This document shows, piece after piece, positions 25,288 through 34,669 of a DNA stretch of 64,000 bases. Numbering within the stretch: position 1 is the first letter of the stretch; each line of letters opens with the position of its first letter. Below the pieces are notes generated by a model, which was not told the DNA's origin, made no database searches, and worked only from the letters and a program-made list of their open reading frames with translations. The position numbers and the translations under genes were made by a program. This DNA comes from Amycolatopsis iheyensis (GTDB taxonomy: Bacteria > Actinomycetota > Actinomycetes > Mycobacteriales > Pseudonocardiaceae), in the NCBI RefSeq assembly GCF_024703995.1, contig NZ_JAMXQV010000017.1:62001-126000 (forward strand), written 5' to 3'.

Positions 25288-25357
25288 CACCCTTCGGGAC
25301 CGGGGCTACCTTCGGCGAATTCAATGGTCTGGCCGCATACCTTTCAAGAGGTGCCCG

Positions 25358-26890
25358 ATGGATGTTTCCGACCAGCAGACCACCCCCGACGACGACAGCG
25401 CGCGCCTCCACCAGCTCGGGTACGCGCAGGAGCTCAAACGGACGATGTCGGCGTTCTCCAACTTCGCCGTCTCGTTCACGATCATCTCGATCCTCTCCGG
25501 CTGCCTGACGCTCTACGGCTTCGGCATGAAGACCGGCGGGCCGGCCGCGATGATCTGGGGCTGGCCACTGGTCGGGCTGTTCGTGATCCTGGTCGGCCTC
25601 GGGATGGCCGAGGTCTGCTCCAGCTACCCGACCGCGGGCGGGCTGTACTACTGGGCGGCGCGGCTGGCGCGGAAGAACGGCGCCGCGTGGTCGTGGTTCA
25701 CCGGCTGGTTCAACCTCATCGGGCAGATCGCGGTCACCGCCGGCATCGACTTCGGCGCGGCGCTGTTCCTCAACGCGTTCCTCGATCTGCAGTGGGGCTT
25801 CACCGCGACACCCGGGCACACGATCCTGCTGCTCGCGATCATCCTCGTGGTGCACGGCCTGCTGAACACCTTCGGCGTCCGGATCGTGGCGATCCTCAAC
25901 AACGTCAGCGTGTGGTGGCACCTCATCGGCGTGCTGGTGATCGTCGGCGTGCTGATCTTCGTGCCGGCCAAGCACCAGGACGCTTCGTTCGTCTTCGGCA
26001 GTTTCGTCAACCAGACGGGCTGGGGTTCGGCGTTCTACGTCTTCGCGCTGGGCTTGCTGGTCGCGCAGTACACCCTGACCGGGTACGACGCCTCGGCGCA
26101 CATGACCGAGGAGACGAAGAGCGCGGCGAAGGCGGGCCCGCGCGGCATCGTGATGTCGATCGTCGTGTCGCTCGTGGCCGGCTGGATCCTGCTGATCGGC
26201 CTGACCTTCGCCATCCAGGACTACGACGGCGCGGTCAATTCGGCCACCGGCGTCCCGCCCGCGCAGATCTTCATCGACGCCACCGGCGCCGTCACCGGCA
26301 AGTTCCTCCTCCTGATCTGCATCGGCGCGCAGCTGTTCTGCGGCATGGCGTCGGTGACGGCGAACTCGCGGATGATCTACGCGTTCGCCCGCGACGGCGC
26401 CATCCCCGGGTCGGGCTTCTGGCACAAGATCAACAAGCGCACGCAGACGCCGACGAACGCCGTCTGGCTGGGCGCCGGCGGCGCGCTGATCCTGGCCCTG
26501 CCGTACCTGTGGAGCACGACGGCCTACGCGGCGGTGACGTCCATCGCGACGGTCGGCTTGTACGTCGCCTACGTGATCCCGGTGTTCCTGCGGGTCCGCC
26601 AGGGCGACAACTTCGAGCGCGGTCCCTGGCACCTCGGCCGCTGGGGCAAGCCGGTCGGCATCATCGCGACGGCGTGGGTCGTGGTGATCTTCGTGCTGTT
26701 CATGCTGCCGCAGGTTTCCCCGGTGACTGCCGACTCCTTCAACTACACACCGATCGCCTTCCTGGTCGTGCTCGGCGGCGCCGCGCTGTGGTGGGTGCTC
26801 TCGGCCCGGAAGTGGTTCACGGGGCCGAAGGTCCAGGGGTCCGAGGCGGAACTGGCTGCGGTGGAGCAGGAGCTGAAGGAGCTGGGCTGA
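25358..26890 (+). CDS. APC-family amino acid permease
   Basis: 510 residues with about 12 membrane helices. It resembles the GABA/choline-like amino acid permease branch of the APC superfamily, with FSNFAVSFTIISILSG in helix 1 and MAEVCSSYPTAGGLYYW in helix 2. It imports an amino acid or polyamine with a proton. The ATG at 25358 follows AGAGGTG. Its 3' end overlaps the convergent MFS gene by 74 bp. Substrate not determinable. Confidence 0.87.
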   Translation: MDVSDQQTTPDDDSARLHQLGYAQELKRTMSAFSNFAVSFTIISILSGCLTLYGFGMKTGGPAAMIWGWPLVGLFVILVGLGMAEVCSSYPTAGGLYYWAARLARKNGAAWSWFTGWFNLIGQIAVTAGIDFGAALFLNAFLDLQWGFTATPGHTILLLAIILVVHGLLNTFGVRIVAILNNVSVWWHLIGVLVIVGVLIFVPAKHQDASFVFGSFVNQTGWGSAFYVFALGLLVAQYTLTGYDASAHMTEETKSAAKAGPRGIVMSIVVSLVAGWILLIGLTFAIQDYDGAVNSATGVPPAQIFIDATGAVTGKFLLLICIGAQLFCGMASVTANSRMIYAFARDGAIPGSGFWHKINKRTQTPTNAVWLGAGGALILALPYLWSTTAYAAVTSIATVGLYVAYVIPVFLRVRQGDNFERGPWHLGRWGKPVGIIATAWVVVIFVLFMLPQVSPVTADSFNYTPIAFLVVLGGAALWWVLSARKWFTGPKVQGSEAELAAVEQELKELG

Positions 26891-28079
26891 CGTCGTCGAC
26901 CGGGCTCTGGCGGCCGGGGCGGACCACCGTCACGGCCGCCGCGCCCAGGGCGCCGACCGCGGCGAACGCGTAGAAGCCCCACGGGTACGCGATGCCCGCC
27001 GTCAGCAGCGCGCCGCCCAGCAGGGGGCCCGAGATCGCGCCGATCCGGCCGACTCCCGCCGCCCAGCCGAGGCCCGTCGCGCGGATCGCCGCCGGGTAGA
27101 CGCGGCCGATGTAGGCGTACACCAGCACCTGCGCGCTGAACACGAAGCAGCCGGTGAGGAACACCGCCGCGTACAGCCCCACCGCGGGCAGCTTCACGCT
27201 CAACAGCGCCAGGAACACCGCGCCCGCGCAGAACCAGGCGATGGCCGACGGGCGGATCCCGACGCGGTCGGCGACCCGGCCCGCCAGCAGCAGGCCGGCG
27301 ATCCCGCCGAGGTTCAGCGTCAGCAGCAGGCTCAGCGCCGCGCCGAGCGGGTACCCGGCCTGGCGCATGATCTCCGGCAGCCAGGTGTTCAGCCCGTACA
27401 CCAGCAGCAGACCCATGAACGACGTCACCCAGAACGCGATCGTCGCGCGCAGCAGCCCGCCGCGGAAGACGCCGGCCACCGCCTGCGCCGCCGACCGGTC
27501 ACGCCGGAACGCCTCGGACTCCGGCAGGAACTTCAGCATCAGCGGGATCAGCACGACGGCCGGCAGCGCCCCGGCGACGAACATCGCGCGCCAGCCCAGC
27601 GGCGCGATCAGCACCAGGCCCAGCAACGCGGTCAGCACCGCGCCGACGTGGTAGCCCGTCATCACCGTGGTCGTCGCGCTGCCGGACTTGCCGCTGCGCG
27701 CGTACTCCGTGACCAGCGTGATCGCCGTCGGCAGGCAGCCGCCGAGGCCGAGGCCGGCGACGAACCGCAGCAGCCCGAAGAGGAACGTCGAAGGCGCGAA
27801 CGCGCACAACAGCGTGCACACCGAGAACAACGCCACCGACAGGATCAGGGACTTCCGGCGGCCGAGGAGGTCGGTGACGGTGCCGATCGCCACGGCGCCC
27901 AGCGTCATTCCGGCCAGCCCGACCGTCGACACCACCGAGGCCGACGCGGGAGTCAGGCCCCAGACGTGATCTCGCAGCAGCACGGGCAGCACGGAGCCGA
28001 GCACGACCAGGTCGAACCCGTCGAGCAGGACGGCGGTCCAGGCCAGGGGCACGACCCAGGAGCGGGCGCCAGGGGACAT
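26817..28079 (-). CDS. MFS transporter, aromatic acid/H+ symporter type
   Basis: 420 residues with about 12 membrane helices. LDGFDLVVLGSVLPVLL in helix 1 and DLLGRRKSLI between helices 2 and 3 are hallmarks of the aromatic acid:H+ symporter branch (benzoate, 4-hydroxybenzoate and similar). The ATG at 28079 follows GGAGGTT. The tail is Pro-rich and overlaps the convergent permease gene by 74 bp. No catabolic genes are adjacent. Confidence 0.85.
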   Translation of the reverse strand: MSPGARSWVVPLAWTAVLLDGFDLVVLGSVLPVLLRDHVWGLTPASASVVSTVGLAGMTLGAVAIGTVTDLLGRRKSLILSVALFSVCTLLCAFAPSTFLFGLLRFVAGLGLGGCLPTAITLVTEYARSGKSGSATTTVMTGYHVGAVLTALLGLVLIAPLGWRAMFVAGALPAVVLIPLMLKFLPESEAFRRDRSAAQAVAGVFRGGLLRATIAFWVTSFMGLLLVYGLNTWLPEIMRQAGYPLGAALSLLLTLNLGGIAGLLLAGRVADRVGIRPSAIAWFCAGAVFLALLSVKLPAVGLYAAVFLTGCFVFSAQVLVYAYIGRVYPAAIRATGLGWAAGVGRIGAISGPLLGGALLTAGIAYPWGFYAFAAVGALGAAAVTVVRPGRQSPVDDVSPAPSAPAPPQPVPPRTPGPSAP

Positions 28080-28228
28080 GGGGAACCTCCGGATGCGCGT
28101 CAGTGCACGTGATCCGCACAGGTGTGCGTATCGCGAACAAGTATGCACAGGGGGTACGACGTAATCCAGGTCACTTCCATTCACCGGAAGCCGAGCGCGG
28201 GCTTCTCACCTGCGCGAGGATCACGCGG

Positions 28229-29863
28229 GTGGAGATCCTGACGCTGATGGGGGTGCTGGCGGGCTCGCTGGCGCTCACCGCGCTCGCCCGGCGCTACAAC
28301 CTGTCCGCGCCGCTGCTGGTCGTGGTCGTCGCGCTCGGGGTCGCGCTGATCCCCGGGGTGCCGCGGTTCGAGCTGGAGCCCGAGCTGGTGCTGACGGTCG
28401 TGCTGCCGCCGTTGCTCTATTCGACGTCGCTGGAAAGCTCGCTGACGCACTTCAAGAACAGCCTGCGCCCGATCGTCGCGCTCGGCGTGGCGCTGGTGGC
28501 GGTGACCGCGGTGGTCGTGGCGTTCGTCGTGCACCTGCTGCTGCCGGACGTGCCGTTCGCGTCTGCGCTGGTCCTCGGCGCGGTGGTGGCGCCGCCGGAC
28601 GCGGTGACGGCGGTGGCGATCGGGCGCAAGCTCGGCCTGCCGCGGCGGCTGATGACCGTGCTGACCGGGGAAAGCCTGGTCAACGACGCCGCCGCGCTGA
28701 CGCTGTACAAGGTCGCGCTGGCCGCGGTCGCGGGCACCGCCGGTTCGGCCGGGCACGGGTTCGCGGTGTTCGGCGTGGCGACCGTGCTCGGCATCGGCGT
28801 CGGGCTGGCGATCGGCGCGGCCGTGGTGCTGATCCGGCGGCAGCTCGACGACCCGCTGATGGAGTCGGCGTTCGGGATCATCGTGCCGTTCGCCGCGTAC
28901 GTCACCGCGGAACACCTGCACCCGTTCGGCGAGGAGTTCAGCGGGTCGGGCGTGCTGGCGGTCGTCGCCGCGGGGTTGTACCTGGGGGCGCGCTCGCTGT
29001 ACGCGTCCCCCGCGACGCGGATGCAGGACAGATCGGTGTGGGCGTCCATCGACGTCCTGCTGGAGGCGCTGGTGTTCGCGCTGATGGGCCTGCAGCTGCC
29101 GTTCGTGCTCGACGGCGCCCAGCACGCGGCCCGCGACAACGGGACGCTCGCACTGGTCGCGGTCGTCGTGCTGCTGGTGACGATGCTGGTGCGGATCCCC
29201 GCGGTGGCCGTCTTCGCGTACCTGCCGCGGGCGATGCGCCTGTTCGGCCGCGGGCGCGCGGCCCCGGCGTGGCGCTCGTTGGCGGTGCTGTCGTGGACGG
29301 GCATGCGTGGCGTCGTCACGCTGGCCGCGGCGGCCGGTGTCCCCGCCGGCACGCCGGGACGCGAGGAGATCCAGCTGTTCGCGTTCACCGTCGCGATCGG
29401 GACCGTGCTGATCCAGGGGCTGACGCTGCCGCCGCTGATCCGGGTGCTGAAGGTGCAGGACCCGTCGGAGGCGTCGCGCGACGAAGCCGAGGAGCTCGCC
29501 GCGCGCGAGGTCGCGAAGAAGGCGGCGCACGAACGGCTGCGCGAGATCAGCCGCGAGCGGCTGGCGTCGCTGGACTTGCCGCCCGAGAAGGTCCAGCGGC
29601 TCAAGGAGCGGCTGGAACGGCTGGTCGACACGCGTTACCGGTTCGCCGAAGCGACGATCAAGCTGTCGGGCGAGGACCGCCCCGGCACACCGCAGGCCCA
29701 GTTCGCGAAGGCCCGCAAGGAGCTGCTGGTCATCCAGCGCAAGGCGATGATCGACGAGAACCGCGCGGGCCGCCTCGACGACGACGTCCTGCAGAAGGTG
29801 CTGCGCGAACTGGACCTCGAGGAGATGTCGGTGACGGCGACCCTCACGAACCGAATGAGCTGA
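28229..29863 (+). CDS. Na+/H+ antiporter, CPA1 family
   Basis: 544 residues. Twelve or so membrane helices include the CPA1 signatures LPPLLYSTSLESS, VVAPPDAVTAVAIG and TGESLVNDAAALTLY (ion-binding acidic residue). A cytoplasmic helical tail of about 130 residues follows, probably a pH or ion sensor. It exchanges Na+ or K+ for H+ across the plasma membrane. The GTG at 28229 has AGGA upstream, and the frame is open for 42 further codons without a better start. It overlaps the convergent F420 gene by 20 bp. Confidence 0.88.
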   Translation: MEILTLMGVLAGSLALTALARRYNLSAPLLVVVVALGVALIPGVPRFELEPELVLTVVLPPLLYSTSLESSLTHFKNSLRPIVALGVALVAVTAVVVAFVVHLLLPDVPFASALVLGAVVAPPDAVTAVAIGRKLGLPRRLMTVLTGESLVNDAAALTLYKVALAAVAGTAGSAGHGFAVFGVATVLGIGVGLAIGAAVVLIRRQLDDPLMESAFGIIVPFAAYVTAEHLHPFGEEFSGSGVLAVVAAGLYLGARSLYASPATRMQDRSVWASIDVLLEALVFALMGLQLPFVLDGAQHAARDNGTLALVAVVVLLVTMLVRIPAVAVFAYLPRAMRLFGRGRAAPAWRSLAVLSWTGMRGVVTLAAAAGVPAGTPGREEIQLFAFTVAIGTVLIQGLTLPPLIRVLKVQDPSEASRDEAEELAAREVAKKAAHERLREISRERLASLDLPPEKVQRLKERLERLVDTRYRFAEATIKLSGEDRPGTPQAQFAKARKELLVIQRKAMIDENRAGRLDDDVLQKVLRELDLEEMSVTATLTNRMS

Positions 29864-30749
29864 TGACCTCCCAGGTCCGCCGGCGTTCTTCGGCGGAGCG
29901 GATGCCGGTCTGCGAGACGAGGACGTCCGTGGCGCCGGCGTCGTAGTAGCGCTGGAGCCCGGCGAGGACGGTCTTCTCGTCGCCGATGATCGCGAGGTCG
30001 GCGGCGTGGCCGACGCCTTCCGCGTCGAGGATCCGCCGGTAGGAGGGGATCTGGCCGTAGAAGGACATCTGCTCGACGGCTTTCGCACGCACGGCGTCGG
30101 GGTCGTCGGTGACGATGGCGGGGACGGCGGCGAGGATCCGCTTGCCGGCCAGCGCCGGGACGATCAGCTCGGAAAGCGCTCTCGGCCCGGCGAGGAAGGG
30201 CAAGGTGCCGTCGGCCAGCTCGGCGGTGACCTTCAGCGCCTGCGGCCCCATCGCGGCGACGATGACCGGGATGTCGTTCCCGCCGGCCACTGTGGACGGT
30301 CCGAGGGACTTCGCGGTCACGGTCTCGCCCTCGAAGTCGACGGCTTCCCCGGCGAACACCCGCTTCAGGACGGTCAGGTACTCGCGCAGATGCCGGATCG
30401 GTGGTGGGTACTCGACGCCGTAGACGGGACCGAGGAAGCCCTTCGAGCCGAGCCCGATGCCGAGGGTGAAGTTCCCGTGGGTGGCGGCTTGCGCGGTCTG
30501 CGCGGCACTCGCGACGAGCAGCGGGTGCCGCGGGTAGGTCGGCACGACGGAGGTCCCGACCTCGATCCCGGGCACTTCCCGCCCGGCCAGCGCGGCGACC
30601 GCGATGGCGTCCTGGCTGAGCGGGAGCTGCGAGAACCAGACGGACTTCAGGCCGGCGTCGGCGGCTTGGCGGGTCTGGGCGATCAGCTCGTCGACGAGGT
30701 TCGGCGAGGACTCGGTGTCGCCCGAGGGCAGCGTGACTCCGATGGTCAT
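29844..30749 (-). CDS. LLM-class F420-dependent oxidoreductase
   Basis: 301 residues of luciferase-like TIM-barrel fold. LGIGLGSKGFLG, YPRHPLL and the late YDAGATDVLVSQTG are typical of the actinobacterial F420-dependent branch. It transfers hydride between reduced F420 and an unknown substrate. The ATG at 30749 gives family length. Confidence 0.82.
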   Translation of the reverse strand: MTIGVTLPSGDTESSPNLVDELIAQTRQAADAGLKSVWFSQLPLSQDAIAVAALAGREVPGIEVGTSVVPTYPRHPLLVASAAQTAQAATHGNFTLGIGLGSKGFLGPVYGVEYPPPIRHLREYLTVLKRVFAGEAVDFEGETVTAKSLGPSTVAGGNDIPVIVAAMGPQALKVTAELADGTLPFLAGPRALSELIVPALAGKRILAAVPAIVTDDPDAVRAKAVEQMSFYGQIPSYRRILDAEGVGHAADLAIIGDEKTVLAGLQRYYDAGATDVLVSQTGIRSAEERRRTWEVISSFGS

Positions 30750-30802
30750 GAACCCAAGTTAACGAGCGCCGCCACCGATTTCCGGCGTCCCAGGACTTGA
30801 GA

Positions 30803-31024
30803 TCAACGTCGGCGGCCCAGAAGCCTTTTCAGGGAGCGAAGCCGCCCGCGCGGCTGAGTAGTCCCCGCCTGCAGAACCAACTCGAGCACCGCCGCCTGCT
30901 GATCCACGTGCGCGAAGCCCGGCGAAGCGGCCACCGCGCGCCGCAAGTCCTCCGGATCGGCGGTGGCGGTGCGGAACCCGGCGACCCCGGTCACGTCGAT
31001 CGGGCCTCGGCTGTGCGTCTCCAC
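30803..31024 (-). CDS. Hypothetical small protein
   Basis: 73 residues: an acidic N-terminal half and a strongly basic C-terminus (RGRLRSLKRLLGRRR). The GTG at 31024 is preceded by AGGAG at good spacing, while the frame extends upstream without a better site. I do not recognise the family. The basic tail could bind nucleic acid or membrane. Confidence 0.45.
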   Translation of the reverse strand: METHSRGPIDVTGVAGFRTATADPEDLRRAVAASPGFAHVDQQAAVLELVLQAGTTQPRGRLRSLKRLLGRRR

Positions 31025-31208
31025 GAAAGAAATCTCCTGCGGTGTGGCTGCGGTGTCCGTCCCTCTCGTTATCGCGCTGTTACCGCCGGTGTTACCGCTC
31101 CCGTGTCGCCCGGTCGAGTGCATCGCCGCTCCCAGGAACTGAGAACCCGAGCACACCCCGCGAGTTTCGCCCACCCTGTGGCGAAATACCGATCACCGAG
31201 GAGAGCCC

Positions 31209-31706
31209 ATGTCGCTGACCGACGTCATCGAAGGCACCCGCAAGGCCGTCGACGCCGACCCGCACAACGCCGCCGTCTCCTTCAGTGTGGCCAACACCCT
31301 CAAGCCCGGCACCAAGACCGAGGTCCACGTCCAGGTCCGGGACCACAGCTTCACCGTGGACGAGCCGCCCGCGCTCGGCGGGACCGACCAGGCCGCGAAC
31401 CCCGTCGAGTACGCGCTCGCCGCCCTCGGTTCCTGCCAGGTCGTCACCTACCAGTTCTGGGCGGCGAAGCGCGGCATCCCGCTCGACTCGGTCAAGGTCA
31501 CCGTCGACGGCGACCTCGACCTGCACGGCTTCTTCGGCTTCTCCTTCAACACCCGCCCCGGCTTCGGGGACGTGCGGATCTCCGTCGAACTCGAAGGGCC
31601 GGCGAGCCGGGAGCGCTACGAAGACCTCAAGCGCGAGGTCGACGAGCACTGCCCGGTGCTCGACCTGTTCCGCAACGAGACGCCGGTCAGCACCAAGCTG
31701 ACCTAG
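31209..31706 (+). CDS. OsmC-family peroxiredoxin-like protein
   Basis: 165 residues. OsmC/Ohr-fold proteins reduce organic hydroperoxides with two cysteines. Here Cys 76 (ALGSCQVVT) and Cys 148 (DEHCPVL) are conserved. It is closer to the YhfA/OsmC subgroup than to Ohr. GAGGAG precedes the ATG. It is tail-to-tail with purA. Confidence 0.87.
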   Translation: MSLTDVIEGTRKAVDADPHNAAVSFSVANTLKPGTKTEVHVQVRDHSFTVDEPPALGGTDQAANPVEYALAALGSCQVVTYQFWAAKRGIPLDSVKVTVDGDLDLHGFFGFSFNTRPGFGDVRISVELEGPASRERYEDLKREVDEHCPVLDLFRNETPVSTKLT

Positions 31707-31717
31707 ACAACAGCGCC

Positions 31718-33004
31718 TTAGACAAACGTGTGCCGCACGATCGTCTGGTCGCGGCCCGGGCCCACGCCGATCGCCGAAATCCGGGCGCCCGACAGCTCTT
31801 CCAGGCGCTCGACGTACGCGCGCGCGTTCGCCGGGAGCTCCTCGAACGTGCGGCAGCCCGAGATGTCCTCGAACCAGCCCGGGTGCTCTTCGTAGATCGG
31901 GATCGCGTGGTGCACGTCGGTCTGGGTCATCGGCATGTCCGGCGTGCGGAAGCCGTCGACCTCGTAGCCCACGCACACCGGGACCTTTTCGAGCCCGGAT
32001 AGCACGTCCAGCTTGGTGAGGAAGTAGTCGGTGATGCCGTTGACGCGCACCGCGTAGCGCGCGATCACCGCGTCGAACCAGCCGGTGCGCCGCGAACGGC
32101 CCGTCGTGACGCCGAACTCGCCGCCCTGCTTGCGCAGGTACTCGCCGGACTCGTCGTGCAGCTCGGTCGGGAACGGGCCCGAGCCGACGCGGGTGGTGTA
32201 CGCCTTGAGGATGCCGAGCACCGTGGTGATCCGGCCCGGGCCGATGCCCGAACCCGCGCTGGCGCCGCCGGACGTCGGGTTCGACGACGTCACGAACGGG
32301 TAGGTGCCGTGGTCGACGTCGAGCAGCGTGCCCTGGGAACCCTCCAGCAGCACGGTTTCGCCGCGCTCGAGGGCCTGGTTGAGCTGCAGGCGCGTGTCGG
32401 CGATGCGGTGCGCGAACTTCTCGCCGGCGCTCAGCACCTCGTCGGCGACCTCGTTCGCGTCGAGCGCCTTGCGGTTGTAGACCTTCACCAGCACCTGGTT
32501 CTTGAACTCCAGCGCGGCTTCGACCTTCTGGCGGAAGATCTTCTCGTCGAGCAGGTCCTGCACGCGGACGCCGACGCGGGCGATCTTGTCCTGGTAGCAC
32601 GGGCCGATGCCGCGGCCGGTGGTGCCGATCTTGCGGCTGCCGAGGTAGCGCTCGGTGACTTTGTCGATCGCCACGTGGTACGGCATGATCAAGTGCGCGT
32701 CGGCCGAAATCAGCAGCTTGGACGTGTCCACGTCCCGCGCTTCGAGGCCGGAGAGCTCGTCGAGCAGCACACCCGGGTCGACCACCACGCCGTTGCCGAT
32801 GACGTTCGTCACGCCCGGCGTCAGGATGCCCGACGGGATGAGGTGGAGGGCGAAGTTCTCGCCGTTCGGCAGGACGACCGTGTGACCGGCGTTGTTGCCA
32901 CCCTGGTAGCGGACGACCCACTGGACGCGGTCACCCATCAGGTCGGTGGCTTTGCCCTTGCCTTCGTCTCCCCATTGGGCACCGATGAGCACGATGGCCG
33001 GCAT
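31718..33004 (-). CDS. purA: Adenylosuccinate synthase
   Basis: 428 residues. It converts IMP and aspartate to adenylosuccinate with GTP, the first step from IMP to AMP. The P-loop-like GAQWGDEGKGK, GNNAGHTV, IGTTGRGIGPCYQDK and TRRTGWFD-like region (GRSRRTGWFD) are all present. The ATG at 33004 follows TTGGAG. Divergent from a hypothetical gene across a region containing an inverted repeat at 33040-33056. Confidence 0.96.
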   Translation of the reverse strand: MPAIVLIGAQWGDEGKGKATDLMGDRVQWVVRYQGGNNAGHTVVLPNGENFALHLIPSGILTPGVTNVIGNGVVVDPGVLLDELSGLEARDVDTSKLLISADAHLIMPYHVAIDKVTERYLGSRKIGTTGRGIGPCYQDKIARVGVRVQDLLDEKIFRQKVEAALEFKNQVLVKVYNRKALDANEVADEVLSAGEKFAHRIADTRLQLNQALERGETVLLEGSQGTLLDVDHGTYPFVTSSNPTSGGASAGSGIGPGRITTVLGILKAYTTRVGSGPFPTELHDESGEYLRKQGGEFGVTTGRSRRTGWFDAVIARYAVRVNGITDYFLTKLDVLSGLEKVPVCVGYEVDGFRTPDMPMTQTDVHHAIPIYEEHPGWFEDISGCRTFEELPANARAYVERLEELSGARISAIGVGPGRDQTIVRHTFV

Positions 33005-33039
33005 GTGACACTCCAAGGTGTTCGAGGACGTGAGGTTTA

Positions 33040-33056
33040 GTGTCCCGGACGGACAC
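33040..33056. promoter_or_regulatory. Inverted repeat between purA and divergent gene
   Basis: GTGTCC-CGGAC-GGACAC, perfect 6-bp arms, 36 bp before the purA start and 27 bp before the divergent start. It is placed to act as an operator for either gene. No regulator can be named. Confidence 0.35.
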
Positions 33057-33082
33057 CGGTGGCGCTGTGGAAATGCCGGTGC

Positions 33083-33763
33083 ATGACTGTAACGGAGGAC
33101 CTGCGGGTGCGCGGAATAGTGGTGGCCTGTGGCGATGACGCGGCCGGCTTCGAAGAAGTCGACGACGTCGAATCCGTCCGCGTCCCCAGCCGGCCCGGCA
33201 AGGCGGAAATCGACCCCTTGCTGGGCGAACACGATCACCTGGTCGTGTCAGGCACGGACGCGGACCTCGCCGCGGTGGTGCTGCGACTGCTCCGCAAGGA
33301 CGCGCTCCCGGGCGTGTCGGTCGGGTTCGTGCCGTCGGCGCCGGACTCCTCGGTCGCCGCGCTCTGGGGCCTGCCGAAGACGCCGTTGCAGGCCCTCGCG
33401 CTGGCGCTGCGCGGTGAGGTCGACCCGGTGCCGCTGATCCGCGACGACGTCGGCGGCGTGCTCGTCGGCCGCGGGCTGCTGCGGCTGGTCCGGGGCGTCG
33501 CGTACGCCGACGAGCAGGTCGCGTTGCGCGGGCCCGCCGCGTCGGTCGAGGTGACGCCGGACCCGGACGGCCCCGGTCTCGCGATCCGCGTCGTGAAGGG
33601 CACGATCTTCAAGCGCCCGTCGACGCTTTACGCGCGCGCGTTCCAGATCGGCTGCATCCCGACGCGGCCGGTCAGCGACGACGTCGTGCACGACCGCGCG
33701 GTGAACAAGTGGACCTGGTACCGGCACACCGAAGATCTGCGGCTGGTGCGTGGCGCGGTCTGA
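33083..33763 (+). CDS. Hypothetical protein, possibly lipid/NAD-kinase-like
   Basis: 226 residues, cytoplasmic. The segment HDHLVVSGTDADLAAVVLRLL resembles the beta-strand/loop of diacylglycerol- or NAD-kinase-like folds (a GTDGT-like site reading GTDAD), but the catalytic glycine-rich loop is not clear. The ATG at 33083 is chosen as the first methionine with a conserved-looking start. It is divergent from purA. Function unassigned. Confidence 0.6.
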   Translation: MTVTEDLRVRGIVVACGDDAAGFEEVDDVESVRVPSRPGKAEIDPLLGEHDHLVVSGTDADLAAVVLRLLRKDALPGVSVGFVPSAPDSSVAALWGLPKTPLQALALALRGEVDPVPLIRDDVGGVLVGRGLLRLVRGVAYADEQVALRGPAASVEVTPDPDGPGLAIRVVKGTIFKRPSTLYARAFQIGCIPTRPVSDDVVHDRAVNKWTWYRHTEDLRLVRGAV

Positions 33764-33793
33764 CCTGCGGTTTTCACGTCGGGGTGAGCCACG

Positions 33794-33811
33794 GGTCACG
33801 CATCGTTCACC
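33794..33811 (+). promoter_or_regulatory. Candidate PHO box upstream of secreted nuclease
   Basis: Heptamers GGTCACG (5 of 7) and GTTCACC (7 of 7) start 11 bp apart, 93 bp before the nuclease ATG. The 18-bp element agrees with the one upstream of the glycerophosphodiesterase at 14 of 18 positions and lies at almost the same distance from its gene. Confidence 0.55.
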
Positions 33812-33903
33812 AACGGGCAGCAACATGTCACCTATACGTGTTGCACTCGCCACTCCCGTGTATCAGGGTTAGCTGTCCCCACACCTGACACGGAGGCAGC
33901 AAA

Positions 33904-34542
33904 ATGCCAACCAGGCGTTCTGTTCGTCAATCCTTGACCGTCCTTGCGGCCACCGCCGTGCTCTCCGGAACGCTGGTCAGCGTCGCCGAGGCCACTCCGC
34001 CGGGCATCCCGTCGACCGCGACGGCGAAGTCCGACCTCGCGTCCCTAACCGTCAAGGCCGACGGTTCCCAGACCGGCTACAGCCGGGACAAGTTCCCGCA
34101 CTGGATCGACCAGGGCAACAGCTGCAACACGCGCGAGCTGGTCCTCAAGCGCGACGGCACGAACGTGCAGACCGGGTCCGACTGCGCGGCGACCTCCGGC
34201 AGCTGGTTCAGCCCGTACGACGGCGAAACCTGGACCGCGACGTCCGATGTGGACATCGACCACGTCGTGCCGCTCGCGGACGCGTGGCGCACCGGCGCGT
34301 CGGGGTGGACGACCGCGCAGCGCCAGGCGTACGCGAACGACCTCACCGACCCGCAGCTGATCGCCGTGACGGACAACGTCAACCAGGAGAAGGGCGACAA
34401 GTCGCCCGACCAGTGGAAGCCGCCGCTCACCAGCTACTGGTGCACCTACGCGAAGATGTGGGTCGCGGTGAAGGCCAAGTTCAAGCTGACGATCAACTCC
34501 GCCGAGAAGACCGCGTTGACGGACATGCTCGGCCGCTGCTGA
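33904..34542 (+). CDS. Secreted HNH nuclease (DUF1524/GmrSD C-terminal type)
   Basis: 212 residues. A signal peptide (SLTVLAATAVLSGTLVSVAEA) directs it outside. The nuclease core has DIDHVVPLADAW (metal/catalytic His), NQEKGDKSP and a C-terminal WCTYAKMW, with four cysteines for an extracellular fold. It probably degrades extracellular nucleic acids for phosphate or nucleosides. The ATG has GGAGG 8 bases upstream. A PHO-box-like repeat in the promoter supports a phosphate-starvation role. Confidence 0.87.
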   Translation: MPTRRSVRQSLTVLAATAVLSGTLVSVAEATPPGIPSTATAKSDLASLTVKADGSQTGYSRDKFPHWIDQGNSCNTRELVLKRDGTNVQTGSDCAATSGSWFSPYDGETWTATSDVDIDHVVPLADAWRTGASGWTTAQRQAYANDLTDPQLIAVTDNVNQEKGDKSPDQWKPPLTSYWCTYAKMWVAVKAKFKLTINSAEKTALTDMLGRC

Positions 34543-34669
34543 TCGGTGTCAAGGGCGAATCCTTGCGGTGCCAGGCTTTGGGACCGCGGTTCGCTCTGTG
34601 GGACGGCCTTCAGCGCGTGGTTAGCGTCGCTCATCGAAGACGCAACCGCTCCCCGCTGGAGGCCGTCCG

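Noticed and set aside
25324..25338. ATGGTCTGG half-site upstream of the amino acid permease
   Set aside because: Only one half of the DasR-like site is present and the other half is not palindromic.
33042..33054. GTCC-CGGAC-GGAC as a further copy of the dispersed motif
   Set aside because: Its centre is G, it lies in a promoter, and it belongs to the larger purA inverted repeat.
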